Source of the DNA: Bactericera cockerelli
Taxonomy: Eukaryota; Arthropoda; Insecta; Hemiptera; Triozidae
Assembly: GCA_024516035.1 (NCBI GenBank)
Contig: CM044959.1
Coordinates: 10,900,088-10,964,087, forward strand
DNA: 64,000 bases
Reading direction: 5' to 3'
A program made the position numbers and the translations under genes. Shown piece after piece: positions 31,029 through 41,493 of this stretch (position 1 is the stretch's first letter; each line of letters opens with the position of its first letter). The notes under the pieces are model-generated. The model did not search any database. It saw only the letters and a list, made by a program, of their open reading frames with translations, and was not told the DNA's origin.

Positions 31029-31098
31029 ATGATTTATAGATATCCTCATCCTGTCTGCAAAATTTACAAGGGTGTATTACCACTAGGTACATCATTAT

Positions 31099-31632
31099 CA
31101 GGCGCGGCCGGTGGGACAATGCTGCCTAATATACAGGACTTAATTGGAAAAGAATGCCGTTGGAATTGGTACCGCCCCTGATCAAATTTTGTTTTATTAA
31201 TTTAAATTTCAATGTATATATTCTATGTGAATAGTAAATAAAACTTGATCGAAAATGGTTAATAATAATAAATGGGATTTATAGCGTTGCTCTTTTTGTA
31301 CCCAACGAATTTGAGTTTGTTACCATTGTAATTATAAATTAAGTATACTAGATATGTGTAATAGTTTTCACGGTAAGGCCAATAAAAGCCCCGTATACAC
31401 TAATACACCGACCTCAGTAGTTTGATCGATAAGGGGGTGGGTGGACTTGTGACCTGGAAGTCGGTGGTTCAAGTTCCGGTTTCAGCGTAGATTTGGTAAA
31501 GCGAGTTTGAGTAAGTGAATAACACAAATATGATAACAAATTTTAACCGTGTGCCAACTCGGATTTGAAAAAAATTCCTTTTTCTTCTGGGTGTGCTGCA
31601 GTTCCGCAGCTACTTAGCACCGGCCGCGCCTG
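31099..31632. mobile_element. hAT-like non-autonomous element with CAGGCGCGGCCGGTG ends
   Basis: CAGGCGCGGCCGGTG at the left and CACCGGCCGCGCCTG at the right form a 15-bp perfect inverted repeat. Flanks ATCATTAT and ATCAGTAA could be a decayed 8-bp duplication. A SINE B copy (31409-31535) and AT-rich sequence fill the interior; no transposase frame. Confidence 0.75.
31409..31535 (+). mobile_element. SINE family B inside a hAT-like element
   Basis: CCGACCTCAGTAGTTTGATC and GGTGGTTCAAGTTCCGG are present. The 33 bp before it (CCAATAAAAGCCCCGTATAC and following) recur before the copy at 35491, so SINE and flank were copied together. Confidence 0.8.
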
Positions 31633-31954
31633 ATCAGTAACACAACTCACATCACCATCATATTAGGTATATCATACAGGTGAAATCTGAGGAATTCAAC
31701 GAGTCATATAAGTAATACTCATAAATGTTACATAGATATGAACATAGATACAATTACAATAGCTATCAAGCGAAATGGTCGTTTTGCTAGAGAACACCTC
31801 CCAGAAACTACAGTGCCTTTAATTTCATTTCTTTTTATAATGTTTATGATGAGAGTTTACGAACTTATTAATTTCAGAGCAATGAAGCAAGAGCCAATTC
31901 AGGTGTTTATTATTCATGATATCACTTCTTTTTCGGAAATAGCGTTCTTTTTTA
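31633..31954. other. Unassigned; open frame without support
   Basis: An ATG at 31738 opens a frame that runs into repeat N and (GTCT)n. The first 70 codons are not low complexity but match no family I recognise and have no splice support. Confidence 0.3.
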
Positions 31955-32640
31955 CTTTCCTTATCTATAATAAGGAAAGTATTGTATTCGTCGAAAATTT
32001 GACCCACCCAGTTTTTCACATTTCTGGACGAATCATAGCCTCAGGATACCAAAAAAGTTGTTTTCAGCCATTGGTCCGTGCGTCTGTCTGTCTGTCTGTC
32101 TGTCTGTTGTGTGTGTGTGTGTGTGTGGTGTAAACAGGATATCTCGAGAACGGTAAGAGCTAGAGACTTGAAATTTGGTATGGTAATTCATTTTATAGAC
32201 CAGACGAACCATGAAACTTTTGGTTGAAATCGGCCGCATTCTGCGGCCGCAGGGCCGCAAATATTAGCCGCAAGCGCCGCTTCTTTAAATTGGTTAAAGA
32301 TACAAAAAAAGTTAGAGAACAACATTTTCTCGGATTAAAAAAATAATAGGGTTCTATTCTCATCATTTTTTTGATATCTTGAACTTTTTGGAACCCCCGG
32401 CCTCAATTTACCGGTATTTTGGGGGACCCGCTTGGACTAACTTTTTTATTATTTACCCCAGATGGGGGTTGCGACATATCAAATCCAATGATTTTAAGGT
32501 GCTGATTACGAATTTGTCACTGATTTTTAACTATCGGTTACCGTTGAGTCACCAGTGGCGGAATTCGACTTCTTTTTGGGGGATAAGGAAAGTCGTGTGA
32601 TGTTTACACCAGATTTTTTTAACACGAAGTGTAATTTTTG
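31955..32640 (-). mobile_element. Repeat family N, longest copy
   Basis: The minus strand begins TCTGGTGTAAACATCACACG, passes GCGGCCGCAGAATGCGGCCG and (GACA)n/(CA)n, and ends near a CTTTCCTTAT/ATAAGGAAAG palindrome at 31955-31985. Non-coding throughout. Confidence 0.75.
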
Positions 32641-32752
32641 TAGATTCAGTATTCATCAAAATTGTTTCAGTATGTTCAATATTGAAGTATTGGAACTAAG
32701 AAAAATATGTAGCAAAAAACTAAGTAATGTCCAGTGTGTTAGAAAGTAACGT

Positions 32753-32840
32753 AGGGCAATAGGCTTGCAAGCACCGTAACATGGGTTCGAATCCCGGCCA
32801 GGTAGATTTTTTTCTACTTTGTACTTTGCATGGTACCATA
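32753..32840 (+). mobile_element. tRNA-like head with a family D-like tail
   Basis: CACCGTAACATGGGTTCGAA and TCCCGGCCAGGTAG, then TTTCTACTTTGTACTTTGCA resemble D but are diverged. Confidence 0.45.
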
Positions 32841-32871
32841 AAAAAAGATTTTTCTTCTCTTATTATGATCA

Positions 32872-33201
32872 AAAGTTATCATATTTGTGTTAATCAAACG
32901 ATGTGATGTCACAAGTACTCAAACTCGATTTACTAAATCTTTGCTGACTTGAACCACCGATCTCTAAGTTACAAGTGCACCGCCTTATCGATAACCGGGG
33001 TTAAGTGGCAGACATTGCCTAAGGCATTAACTTCGCCCCGAATTACAAGACAATTGTAAATTTAAATTTAAATATTTTTTCTATATTTTGTTTTGTAAAT
33101 ATTGTTAAGTTTTTTTTCTCTGTTAATAATTTATTGTTGATAGTTTTGTATAAAAAGAATGTAGGTAAATAAAAAAAAATAAAATAAGCTACTGAGGTCG
33201 G
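32872..33201 (-). mobile_element. SINE family B split by a short retroelement tail
   Basis: The minus-strand tail and middle lie at 32872-32994 and the head end AGCTACTGAGGTCGG (plus) reappears at 33186-33201. Between them lies about 190 bp: GTTAAGTGGCAGACATTGCC, GGCATTAACTTCGCCCC, AT-rich sequence and an AATAAAAAAAAATAAAAT end. The insert resembles element H. Confidence 0.75.
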
Positions 33202-33230
33202 GGGTATACCGTCCAGTGTGTTAATAATTT

Positions 33231-33318
33231 AAGGGCCGAAATATAAAATACGAGAAGGATTACAAAGATAAGCCAGACCTCACAAGTCCCTTAAGTCGGA
33301 GTTTCAATTAATCACAAG
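33231..33318 (+). repeat. MITE-B left-arm fragment
   Basis: GGGCCGAAATATAAAATACG and TTAAGTCGGAGTTTCAATTA. It is cut by the GA tract at 33315. Confidence 0.6.
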
Positions 33319-33423
33319 AGGGAAGAGAGGGAGGAGAGAGAGGGAGGGAATGAGAGAGGGAAGAGGAGATAAAGAGAGAGAGGAAGAGGAGGAAGAGAGA
33401 GAGAGGAAGAGAGAGAGAGGAGG

Positions 33424-33461
<38 letters not shown>

Positions 33462-33692
33462 GGAGAGGGAGAGAGAGAGAGAGAGAGGAGAGAGGGGAGA
33501 GGAGAGAGAGAGAGAGAGGAGAGAGAGGGAGGGAGGGAAAGAGAGAGAGAAGGAGAGGGAGGGTGAGGGAGAGGGGAGAGAGAGAGGTAGAAAAATATAC
33601 AGAGAGAGAGGGAGGAAAAAGAGAGATAGAGAGATAGGAAAAAGAGCGATAGAGAGAAGAGAAGGAGAGAGAGAGAGAGGATAAAGATGAAC
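33318..33692 (+). repeat. (GA)n tract
   Basis: GA repeats with GGAG interruptions; the long minus-strand frame is S/L-only. Confidence 0.92.
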
Positions 33693-33734
33693 GGACATTT
33701 TTCCGAAATTTTTATTGTATTTCTTTTTTAGAGA

Positions 33735-33850
33735 GAGAATTGAATTGATTTGAATTGGGTACTTTATTGATTTCAAAATAATTTTACATAGTTTACATCT
33801 CCTAAGCTAAGGCTAACTTTTAGGGAAATGGGGTTTAACCATCACAAATT
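33735..33850 (-). mobile_element. LINE-type 3' tail fragment
   Basis: TGAATTGGGTACTTTATTGA then TAAGCTAAGGCTAACTTTTA parallels 42445-42560 (ATACTTTTATTTATTTG, TAAGCTAAGTCTAACTTCTG). On the minus strand this is a 3' end with AATAAAGTA and a (CAATT)n terminus. Confidence 0.6.
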
Positions 33851-33984
33851 TATAGTCAGAGAAAAGAATAAGAGAGAGAGAGGGATGGATTAGAGAAGAG
33901 GAGATTATAGGACGAGAGAACACAACACCATTTGTCATAAGGTACAAACTGAACACTTTAATCTACATCCCATGAGTGACATAT

Positions 33985-34375
33985 CTGATCCCTCTTCCAC
34001 CCTGTATCCATCTGTCCCCTCACTCTCCTATCTCTAGCTCTCTCCCTCCCTACCTCCCCTCTCTTCATCCATTATCCCCTCTCTCTCTCTATCCCTCTTC
34101 CACCCTGTATCCATCTGTCCCCTCCCTCTCTTATCTCTAGCTCCCTCCCTACCTCCCCTCTCTTCATCCATTATCCCCTCTCTCTCTCTCTATCACTCTT
34201 CCACCCTGTATCCATCTGTCCCCCTCACTCTCTTATCTCTAGCTCTCTCCCTCCCTACCTCCCCTCTCTTCATCCATTATCCCCTCTCTCTCTATCCCTC
34301 TTCCAGCCTGTATTATCCATCTGTCCCCTCCCTCTCTTATCTCTAACTCTCTCTCTCCCTACCTCCCCTCTTCTC
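33985..34375 (+). repeat. About 115-bp pyrimidine-rich minisatellite, 3.5 copies
   Basis: CTTCCACCCTGTATCCATCT, TCTCTTATCTCTAGC and CTCTTCATCCATTATCCCCT recur in order. (CCCT)n and (CT)n continue to about 34545. Confidence 0.85.
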
Positions 34376-34601
34376 TCTCCTTGTTTTCTCTGCCTATCCC
34401 TGTCCTCCTTTTCTCTCTCTTTCTCTCTCTTCCTCTCTATCTCTCTCTGTCTCCCTCCCTCTCTCCCTCTTTCCCTCCCTCCCTCCCTCCCTCCCTCCCT
34501 CCCTCCCTCCCTGCCTCCCTCTCTTAGCTCATAATTAATATAAAATTCAATTCTGTATCCCTCTCCCTCCTTCTATCCATCTGCCCCCCTCCCTCTCTTA
34601 T

Positions 34602-34824
34602 CTGTCCCGGTAGCTCAGTGGTAAAGGCGGCACTCTGTGAACCCAGCGATTCCAGAGTTCGCGGGTTCGAAACACTGCCGGGACAAGACAAGTTATCTTC
34701 CCATTTGGGATTTTAGACATAGTAAGAAGTCTTACTGACATAGTAAAAAGGCTTACTGCTGGAATAATGGGACTTTAATAGTCTTAATCGGGCAGTATAA
34801 ATAAGGCGATATTATTATTATTAT
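34602..34824 (+). mobile_element. SINE family C, full length with a short internal duplication
   Basis: Head TGTCCCGGTAGCTCAGTGGT and the (ATT)n end are intact. In the body ACATAGTAAGAAGTCTTACT and ACATAGTAAAAAGGCTTACT form a small tandem duplication. Confidence 0.82.
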
Positions 34825-35455
34825 CTCTATGATATGATAATATCTCCAGCTCTCTCCCTCCCTTTTTCTATTCTTGCCTTCTCTCCCTCCTACAGTGGCC
34901 TGCTGTATAGAAATAAAGATATTTTATTTATTTATAAATTTATAAATATATATTTGTAATATAGCTATACAACAAAAAGTAGCTATAGATGTTTTTGTTT
35001 ACTTTAATTTCTTTATTTCCGGGAGGAACATAATAATCTCTTCCCAAATATTTGACAAACTTCCGAGAACTTTTTTCTCGCTCTGCGATCTTTTCTTTTA
35101 TTGCTCATTTAATTTGAAAAAGTAATATAAATTCAGACACGTCAGCTTTTTTTCATCCATTTTGTTCCTATTCTTTTGTTTTCTTTTCAAATTACTTGAA
35201 ATATAATTAAAAATAAAATTTATGCTAATAAACCCCCTTTTTTTGTTTGAAAATATAAATATAGTGCCTTCTTATTTTTTCCCTGAGTTTGGTCTAATTT
35301 CTTCTTATCTGTGCTTGCGAAGCACCGCCCCCGTAAGGTTGTAAAAGGTAGCACTGGCAGTGGGTCCTACTTCAAACAGGAAAATATTTTAAATCATATG
35401 TATCTACTTTTTCATCTCTTAAGAGAGAAAGAAAAAAATCTCTCAAACAGAATCC
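34825..35455. other. Nothing recognised
   Basis: Very AT-rich. GCTTGCGAAGCACCGCCCCC at 35313 resembles Helitron-type 3' sequence but lacks the CTAG hairpin. Confidence 0.35.
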
Positions 35456-35635
35456 TTATGAAGGCCAATGAAAGCCCCGTATACACTAATACACCGACTT
35501 CGATCGAAAAGGCGGTGGGTGGACTTATAACCTGGAGGTTGGTGGTTCGAGGGCCAAGTTCAGCTAATATTTAGTAAAGCTATAGTTTGAGTAATTCTGA
35601 CATCACGATTGTGTTGATACTAATATGATAATACT
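35456..35635 (+). mobile_element. SINE family B with the flank shared with 31375-31410
   Basis: AAGGCCAATGAAAGCCCCGT and CACTAATACACCGAC precede the head, as at 31375. The SINE itself has a shortened A box region (ACTTCGATCGAAAAGGCGG), B box GGTGGTTCGAGGGCC and the ATACTAATATGATAA tail. Confidence 0.75.
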
Positions 35636-35679
35636 TGCGGTTCTCGAGTTATGCCTTTTAAACATACATATGTATACAC

Positions 35680-36042
35680 ACTCTCTCTCTCACACACACA
35701 AACACATGCACCCAAACAAACTAACACACGCACACACACAAAATCATTTTATTATATAAGATAAAACTAACAAAACGATTTACACTGACGACTTTTTTAC
35801 TGACCCATTTAATTCTTTTAGTACACTATCAATCAAAATGTACACGTCTCATAGTAAAAAGAAAAAGAAACAAAAAATAGAACACCACAATAAACTGAGA
35901 AGTCTAAGTATCAAAAAAAAGAACTGTCAGTGTGAATCGTATCTAAGTATCCACAATTCCACATACACGATGCAAACACATACACACACCCCCCCCACCA
36001 CATATACACACACATATACACACACACATACACACACACTAA
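35680..36042 (+). repeat. Two (CA)n blocks
   Basis: (CA)n at 35690-35742 and 35968-36040, with about 220 bp of unassigned AT-rich sequence between. Confidence 0.8.
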
Positions 36043-36639
36043 GTATCCACCATCCACGAAACCATTCATGAATACAAACAGTACCTCATCATGTCATGTC
36101 GGATCAACTCGTATGGAAGGGAAAAATTCACATGGTGCTTAACCAAGCAAGAAACAGGATCACGAGTTTCGCTTTCCTTTTTTGACATGAAGTAATCATT
36201 TTTCTCTGAAACCCTCTCCTTCGCTTTGAATCCTCTTTCCCTTCAATTTCTATCCTATTTCTTTCTCATCCATTCTCCTTCTCACTCTTTATTTCTTTCT
36301 AGTTCCTCTCTCTCTACACTTCTCTCTTCAATCCTTACAATTTCTCTCTCTCCATTCCTCCTCCCTAATTTTCTCTGAAACCCTTCTATGAGCTTTGAAT
36401 CCTCTTTTTTTTCCTCTTCTATCTTCCTCCAGTATTTCTCCTACTCTTCCATCATTCTCTTTCTCTCTTCATTCATGTTTTTTTCTCTCTCTCTTACTGA
36501 TCCTCTTTCTAGCAAGAGCAAGACGAACAGACAAATTGAAACACACAAACTCTTGATAGCCGAAAAAATATACAACAATAGGACAAAAAATTGCTCACAG
36601 TGTGTGAATCCTGCCATTAAAGCCAAAAAAAAACAAGGA
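36043..36639. other. No gene; CT-rich stretch
   Basis: Positions 36190-36510 are pyrimidine-rich with CTGAAACCCT and TTTGAATCCTCTTT each occurring twice (36212 and 36374 regions), an imperfect 165-bp duplication. Confidence 0.4.
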
Positions 36640-36876
36640 TGTTATAGACTCAAATTTGAGACTCAATGTATACATGTTTTTGTGGTCCTCCGTGCCGGAT
36701 ATGTGCTTTTTAGATTTACGCCCCTTTTTCCCCCGCGGTCTGCGTCCCAGCTTAGAATATTTCAAAAATCCTTCCATCTAAGACGTAAAAGTGACCTACA
36801 TGCCAAATTTCAGCCTCCAAGGACATACCAGTGCTGAGAAATCGAGATGAATGAGTGAGTGTTTTATAAGTATGGA
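36640..36876 (-). mobile_element. Related Helitron piece joined end to end
   Basis: The minus strand begins TCCATACTTATAAAACACTC directly where the neighbour ends and carries the same CTGAAATTTGGCATGTAGGT region. Its 3' hairpin was not found, so the far end is truncated or undetermined. Confidence 0.6.
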
Positions 36877-37120
36877 CTAGCGGGCTGTCGCCCGCTTTGC
36901 GGGCCGAGGCGTGGCCCTGAAAGCAAAAAATCCTTTTTCGCCAATGGCAGGTGTTGTAGTGGGAATTTCGAAAAATCCCGTCTTATTGCACATCTAGATT
37001 ATAAGACAAAGCTACCTACCAAATTTCAGCTTCCTAGGACTTACCAGTTCGGAGAAACAGTGATGAATCAGTGAGTGAGTGAGTCAGTCAGTCAGTGTAA
37101 CTCTCTTTTATAAGTATAGA
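36877..37120 (-). mobile_element. Small Helitron, 244 bp
   Basis: On the minus strand it starts TCTATACTTATAAAAGAGAG and ends GCGGGCGACAGCCCGCTAG: 5' TC, a 3' GC-rich hairpin and CTAG. It sits between A and T, as Helitrons do. Subterminal (ACTG)n/(ACTC)n runs follow the 5' end. No Rep/helicase frame, so it is non-autonomous. Confidence 0.82.
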
Positions 37121-37361
37121 TAAGAGTTTTTGGAATTCTTCTATTGGAAAGGGAATCTAAAACAGCTGATGCGTCGATCTAAAAAAAAATAGAGGTAGAA
37201 GAAAGAACAATTTAAGAGCTGAAAAACAAGATGAAAACCATGTTGTGGATTAACTCAGTGCGGCCTCATTGAAAATTGAACCCTTTTTTTTCGGACGAAT
37301 GTTCCTCGGAGACTCTGTCCTTGGTCGCACATTAATAATAATTTCGGAATTAATTTAATTT

Positions 37362-37506
37362 AAGTTATCATATTTGTGTTAATCACTTTCGTGATATCAC
37401 AACTACTCAAACTCGCTTTACTAAATCTACGCTGAAACCGGGACTTGAACCACCGACCTCCAGGTTACAAGTCCGCCGCTTTATCGATCAAGCTACTGAA
37501 GTCGGT
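37362..37506 (-). mobile_element. SINE family B, near consensus
   Basis: Full-length minus-strand copy: CGACTTCAGTAGCTTGATCG, CCTGGAGGTCGGTGGTTCAA, CAGCGTAGATTTAGTAAAGC and GATATCACGAAAGTGATTAA. A good reference copy. Confidence 0.87.
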
Positions 37507-37911
37507 TTTTAATTTCGTTATTATGTAACGAGTTGGAACGAAGTCACCAAGGACCATTAGCGTTAATTAGGGTAATTTGACAAAAAAAAAATTAACTAGG
37601 CAAAAAAGTCTGTAAACAATGAAGATTAATACTTATCTCTAGACAGCTCTAAGTGTAGGTAGGTACTTAGGAAAATGAACTTACAGTCCAAAAATTTGGG
37701 CCGAAGACATGACTGGGAATTTTTTTATATACCAAGAGTGGTGTATAAACTGAATAAGTTATCCGAGAGACCTAAGTGCACAGTCGCTAATGAACAGATT
37801 AAATCAATGAACTTTATTTACTTTATGCACTATCAAATGGCTAATGGCCGTGCTTAATCAGGCTGTTAATGACTATGCACTCTACCACAAATGTTTCACA
37901 TTCTGAAAGGT
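37507..37911. other. Nothing recognised
   Basis: An open frame at 37675-37857 begins with ATG but shows no domain or splice context. Confidence 0.3.
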
Positions 37912-38119
37912 TGTCCCGGTAGCTCAGTGGTAAAGGCGGCACTCTGTGAATTCTAAGGTTCCAGAAGTCGCGGGTTCGAAACCCGGCCGAGACATAACAA
38001 TTTACCCTCCTAATTGGGATTTTTTACCACATAATAATACGTGGCTTACTGCTGGAATAATGAGACTTAATAGTCCTAATCGGGCAGTATATATATATAT
38101 AAGGTGATATTATTATTCA
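37912..38119 (+). mobile_element. SINE family C, full length
   Basis: TGTCCCGGTAGCTCAGTGGT, GCGGGTTCGAAACCCGGCCG and GGCAGTATATATATATAAGG; the TATAA box of the body has expanded to (TA)n. Confidence 0.83.
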
Positions 38120-38287
38120 TTAATTTTTTTTTAAATATTAAAACAAGAATCAATATTTTATTTATTTGTTATCATTAACGTCATCATCAATAAAAAACAC
38201 AGTAAATCTTAAATTTATTTACTCATAATCTCAGAACCAATCAAACTTCATGGTAAGGCACCCCGGCTCCATCTTCCATGTTAAAAC

Positions 38288-38362
38288 TTTTATTGATTTA
38301 AAAGTAAATAAAGCTTAATATTTTAAATAATCGGCCAGTATAAATAAGGCGATATTATTATT
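38288..38362 (+). repeat. SINE C 3' end plus flank repeated at 26797
   Basis: TTTTATTGATTTAAAAGTAA and AATAAAGCTTAATATTTTAA also occur at about 26797-26840, both near a SINE C. Here they are followed by GGCCAGTATAAATAAGGCGA, another SINE C end. A longer repeat appears to carry SINE C pieces. Confidence 0.55.
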
Positions 38363-38548
38363 ATTTACTGTACCTAAGCTTTTCAAATTGAAATACCCGG
38401 TACAACATCGAAACTTTGCATTATAAATAGAAAATATTATCCAAAATTTATGCATCGACAGAAAGGAAGCCAAACTTTAGCCCCCCAAACGAGACGGTGA
38501 CATCTAAAAAGCATTTAACTTTATGTGCTTGATTGCAGAAATAAACAA

Positions 38549-38915
38549 ATTTGATGATGGGAAAGAAATTAAGGAAGGAGAAAGATATGTCGGAGGAATA
38601 ATCGAGGGCGGTAGAGAGGGTGTGAAATTTGATGATGGGAAGTAGGAAAAGAAGTTTAGGAGGGAGGAAAAGAAAGATATGTCGGAGGAATAAGCGAGGG
38701 AGGTAGAGAGGGAGTGACAATTGATGATGGGAAGGAGGGAAATAAATTTGGGAGGGAGGAAGAGAAAGATATTTCGGAGGAATAATTGAGGAAGGTAGAG
38801 AAGGAGTGAAATTTGATGATGGGAAAGAGGAAAAGAAATTTGGGAGGGAGGAAGAGAAAGATATGTCGTAGGATGATCGAGGCAGGGAGGTAGAGAAGGA
38901 GTGAAGTTTCCAAAG
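38549..38915 (+). repeat. About 80-bp purine-rich minisatellite, 4.5 copies
   Basis: Each unit has TTTGATGATGGGAA, GAAGAGAAAGATATGTCGGA and GGAATAATCGAGG followed by GTAGAGA(A/G)GG. Long minus-strand open frames here only reflect the repeat. Confidence 0.85.
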
Positions 38916-39007
38916 TTTTCTCGGTTTTGCAACCCTCTAGTGTGCTCTTTCTATCTTTGTCACTCTTTGTGTCTCTCTCTAGTCTCTTTCCTTATTTTAT
39001 TCGTCAC

Positions 39008-39152
39008 AAGTCACCGTGGTAGAGTGCAGTAGCGGGTTCGATTCTCAGCAGCGCAGAAATAATCTGCTCTGTGCACTTGAAAGTCTGGGGTCCACTCATA
39101 TCTCACGAGGAAAATTGAGTATCTGTCTGTATGAATAGCGACCAGTGGTGGC
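39008..39152 (+). mobile_element. SINE family D with shortened head
   Basis: GTCACCGTGGTAGAGTGCAG goes straight to TAGCGGGTTCGATTCTCAGC, losing the anticodon arm. The body is normal to GCGACCAGTGGTGGCAATTC. Confidence 0.78.
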
Positions 39153-39404
39153 AATTCGAGAAGGAATAAATATGGATGTTGGAAAATGATGTAATTGGAA
39201 GATTTCTGTTTTACTCTTTCGCTTCTATACCGATATTCAAAAGAATTTTGTACTCTACCGTATCTCTCCATTCTCATCTATACCTTCAACCAGTTTACTG
39301 TATACTTATACATTACTCTTTTAAATTAGGTTTAAATCAAATTTGAAACTCTTTCCTATATAATATATCTCTCTCCAGATTCCTCCCCATTCCTTCTCAT
39401 TCCT

Positions 39405-39408
39405 TTCT

Positions 39409-39449
<41 letters not shown>

Positions 39450-39760
39450 CCTCTCTCTCTCTCTCTGCCTCTCTCTCTTCATTTCTTCCTAGTTTCTTTC
39501 TATTCTTCCCTCCTTCCTCTTAAATATCTCTACCAAATCCTCCCCATTGCTCCTTACTTCTCAATTCCTCCCCTCATCCTCTATTCTCTCTCTCTTTTTT
39601 CTCCCTCTCTCTCTTTCTCTCTCTCTCCTCCCTCTCTCTTCATTCTTTCTGTTTCATTCTTTCTTCCCTCCTCCTTGCATTCCTTCCTATTTATATCTCT
39701 CTCCCGATTCCTTCTAATTCCTCCTTATTTCTCAATTCTCTCTCTCTCCTTATTCCTTCC

Positions 39761-39826
<66 letters not shown>

Positions 39827-39920
39827 CCATACATCCTCCCTTCATCTCCGTTTCTCTCTTCATTGATTCATACTTCTCTCTTACCTTTTCCCCCTCCCTC
39901 CTATCCATCCTTGCTTCTCT
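39405..39920 (+). repeat. CT-rich tract
   Basis: (CT)n blocks at 39413-39470 and 39765-39825 joined by TTCCTTCT-rich sequence. Confidence 0.9.
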
Positions 39921-40141
39921 TCCCTCTGGATTCTGCTAGGGTATCTTTTGATCTCCTGATACCTTTGTTCTCAACTCTCCAGCTACGAAATGAAAACTTT
40001 AGCGCGGAAAACTTTTGTTTTTCGTTAGATAAGTAACCGTTGGGTGTGGAGGGGTGGGTCTACAACTCTACACCATTGTATTGAGTAGGTATTCTAAAGC
40101 TAGGGCTCTCAGACACATTTCATATTTCTCACTCAAGGAAT

Positions 40142-40402
40142 AATATTGTAAAATTATCGTATTATATTTCATTCTGTCCCGGTAGCTCAGTGGTAAACCC
40201 AGCGGTAAATATTGTAAAATTATCGTATTATATTTCATTCTGTCCCGGTAGCTCAGTGGTAAACCCAGCCGGGTCATGACAAGTTATCTTCCCAGTTGGG
40301 ATTTTTAGACATAATAAGAAGTCTTGGGCTTACTGCTGGGAATAATGGGACTTAATAGTCCTAATCGGGCAGTATAAATAAGGCGATATTATTATTATTA
40401 TT
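40142..40402 (+). mobile_element. SINE family C with a deleted head and a 62-bp tandem duplication
   Basis: TGTAAAATTATCGTATTATA plus TTCATTCTGTCCCGGTAGCT and CAGTGGTAAACCCAGC occur twice in a row (about 40146 and 40208). In both, the head jumps from GTGGTAAA to CCCAGC, so the deletion came first and the duplication second. The normal body follows to (ATT)n. Confidence 0.8.
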
Positions 40403-40829
40403 ACAATTTTGCCAGAGGCATTCCTCATTAATGCCTCTCCCACTGTACATCATTACCTCACACATTCCTCCTTCATACCTCATTCAAACCTCCTCCACTG
40501 CAAAACGTTATCTCACACATTCCTCCTTCATACCGGTTCCTGGCTAGTTGGCTGGCTGCTGGTCTACTCCAACCAGCACTGGGATTACCAGAAGGTTCAT
40601 CGACACTGAAGAAAGACGGACCAGCAGTAAGTGAGGTCCGTTATGTAACTTTGGATGCTATATTATGTATATTTATTATACAGGGTGTGTTGGTCATTAC
40701 GTGAGCTCTCAGGACCACTTATGTAGCGTTGAAATTTGAAAGAGTTCTTCTCTTAATAAAAATAATGTTTTTCTACATAAAGCATCAAGAGTTTCTAACT
40801 AGAAAACAAACCTCGAAGTCACCTTACTA
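40403..40829. other. No gene; degenerate CCTCACACATTCCTCC repeats
   Basis: CTCACACATTCCTCCTTCAT occurs at 40458 and 40512. TATACAGGGTGTGTTGGTCA at 40677 looks like a single MITE end. Confidence 0.4.
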
Positions 40830-40912
40830 ATTTTTGTCGCACCTTGGGATTTGAACCATCGACCTCTTAGCTACGAGTCCGCCGCCTTATCGATCGATCT
40901 ACGGAGTTCGGC
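40830..40912 (-). mobile_element. SINE family B head fragment
   Basis: The minus strand has CGAACTCCGTAGATCGATCG, GGACTCGTAGCTAAGAGGTC and GATGGTTCAAATCCCAAGG. The 3' half is lost. Confidence 0.65.
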
Positions 40913-40999
40913 CTTAGACCTAATATTGTTTTGTAATTGGGTAGAAAAGTGTTGCAACTTAACAATTTTCTAATAAGAATATTTTACTGGACCATCATC

Positions 41000-41240
41000 A
41001 TCATAGGGTGGCGTCATCGTGAACAATGGTAGCCAGACAGTGGAGGAATGGCACAGCACTACCACTGTCTTTACAAGGAGGCTAATAATTGACAAGGGGC
41101 CCCCAGAACCAAGCCAATGCTGGTCTACTCCCTGTTTATAGTCCCCCAGCCAGACTGCTGGTCTACTCCCTGTTTGTAGTCCCCCAGCCAGACTGCTGGT
41201 CTATTCCCTGTTTATAGTCCCTCCGCCAGACTATGAACTA
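41000..41240 (+). mobile_element. Repeat family L with 38-bp internal tandem repeats
   Basis: CATAGGGTGGCGTCATCGTG and GGTAGCCAGACAGTGGAGGA begin the unit shared with 46095-46262. It ends in three tandem copies of GCTGGTCTACTCCCTGTTTA plus TAGTCCCCCAGCCAGACT. Confidence 0.75.
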
Positions 41241-41493
41241 TAAACAGTAAGATACAGAAACAAATCATCTAGGTCTAATGGATGAACCATGAACCACCCT
41301 GTCTATGATGGTTCAGAAACCTCAATATTCTGGACTTATTCTTTCTTGTATTCAGTTCAAGATGTTTTTACTCCAACGTATTACATCTGTAACAGAACTG
41401 GTTGATCTCAATAATGATGTTTAGACATTGACTAACGTAGTCAGAACTCTGAGATATCAAGGTTTATTATATTTAGTTGAAATAATAATAATA

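Noticed and set aside
33060..33185. Possible polyadenylation site of a host gene (AATAAA-rich)
   Set aside because: It is the tail of the element inserted in SINE B.
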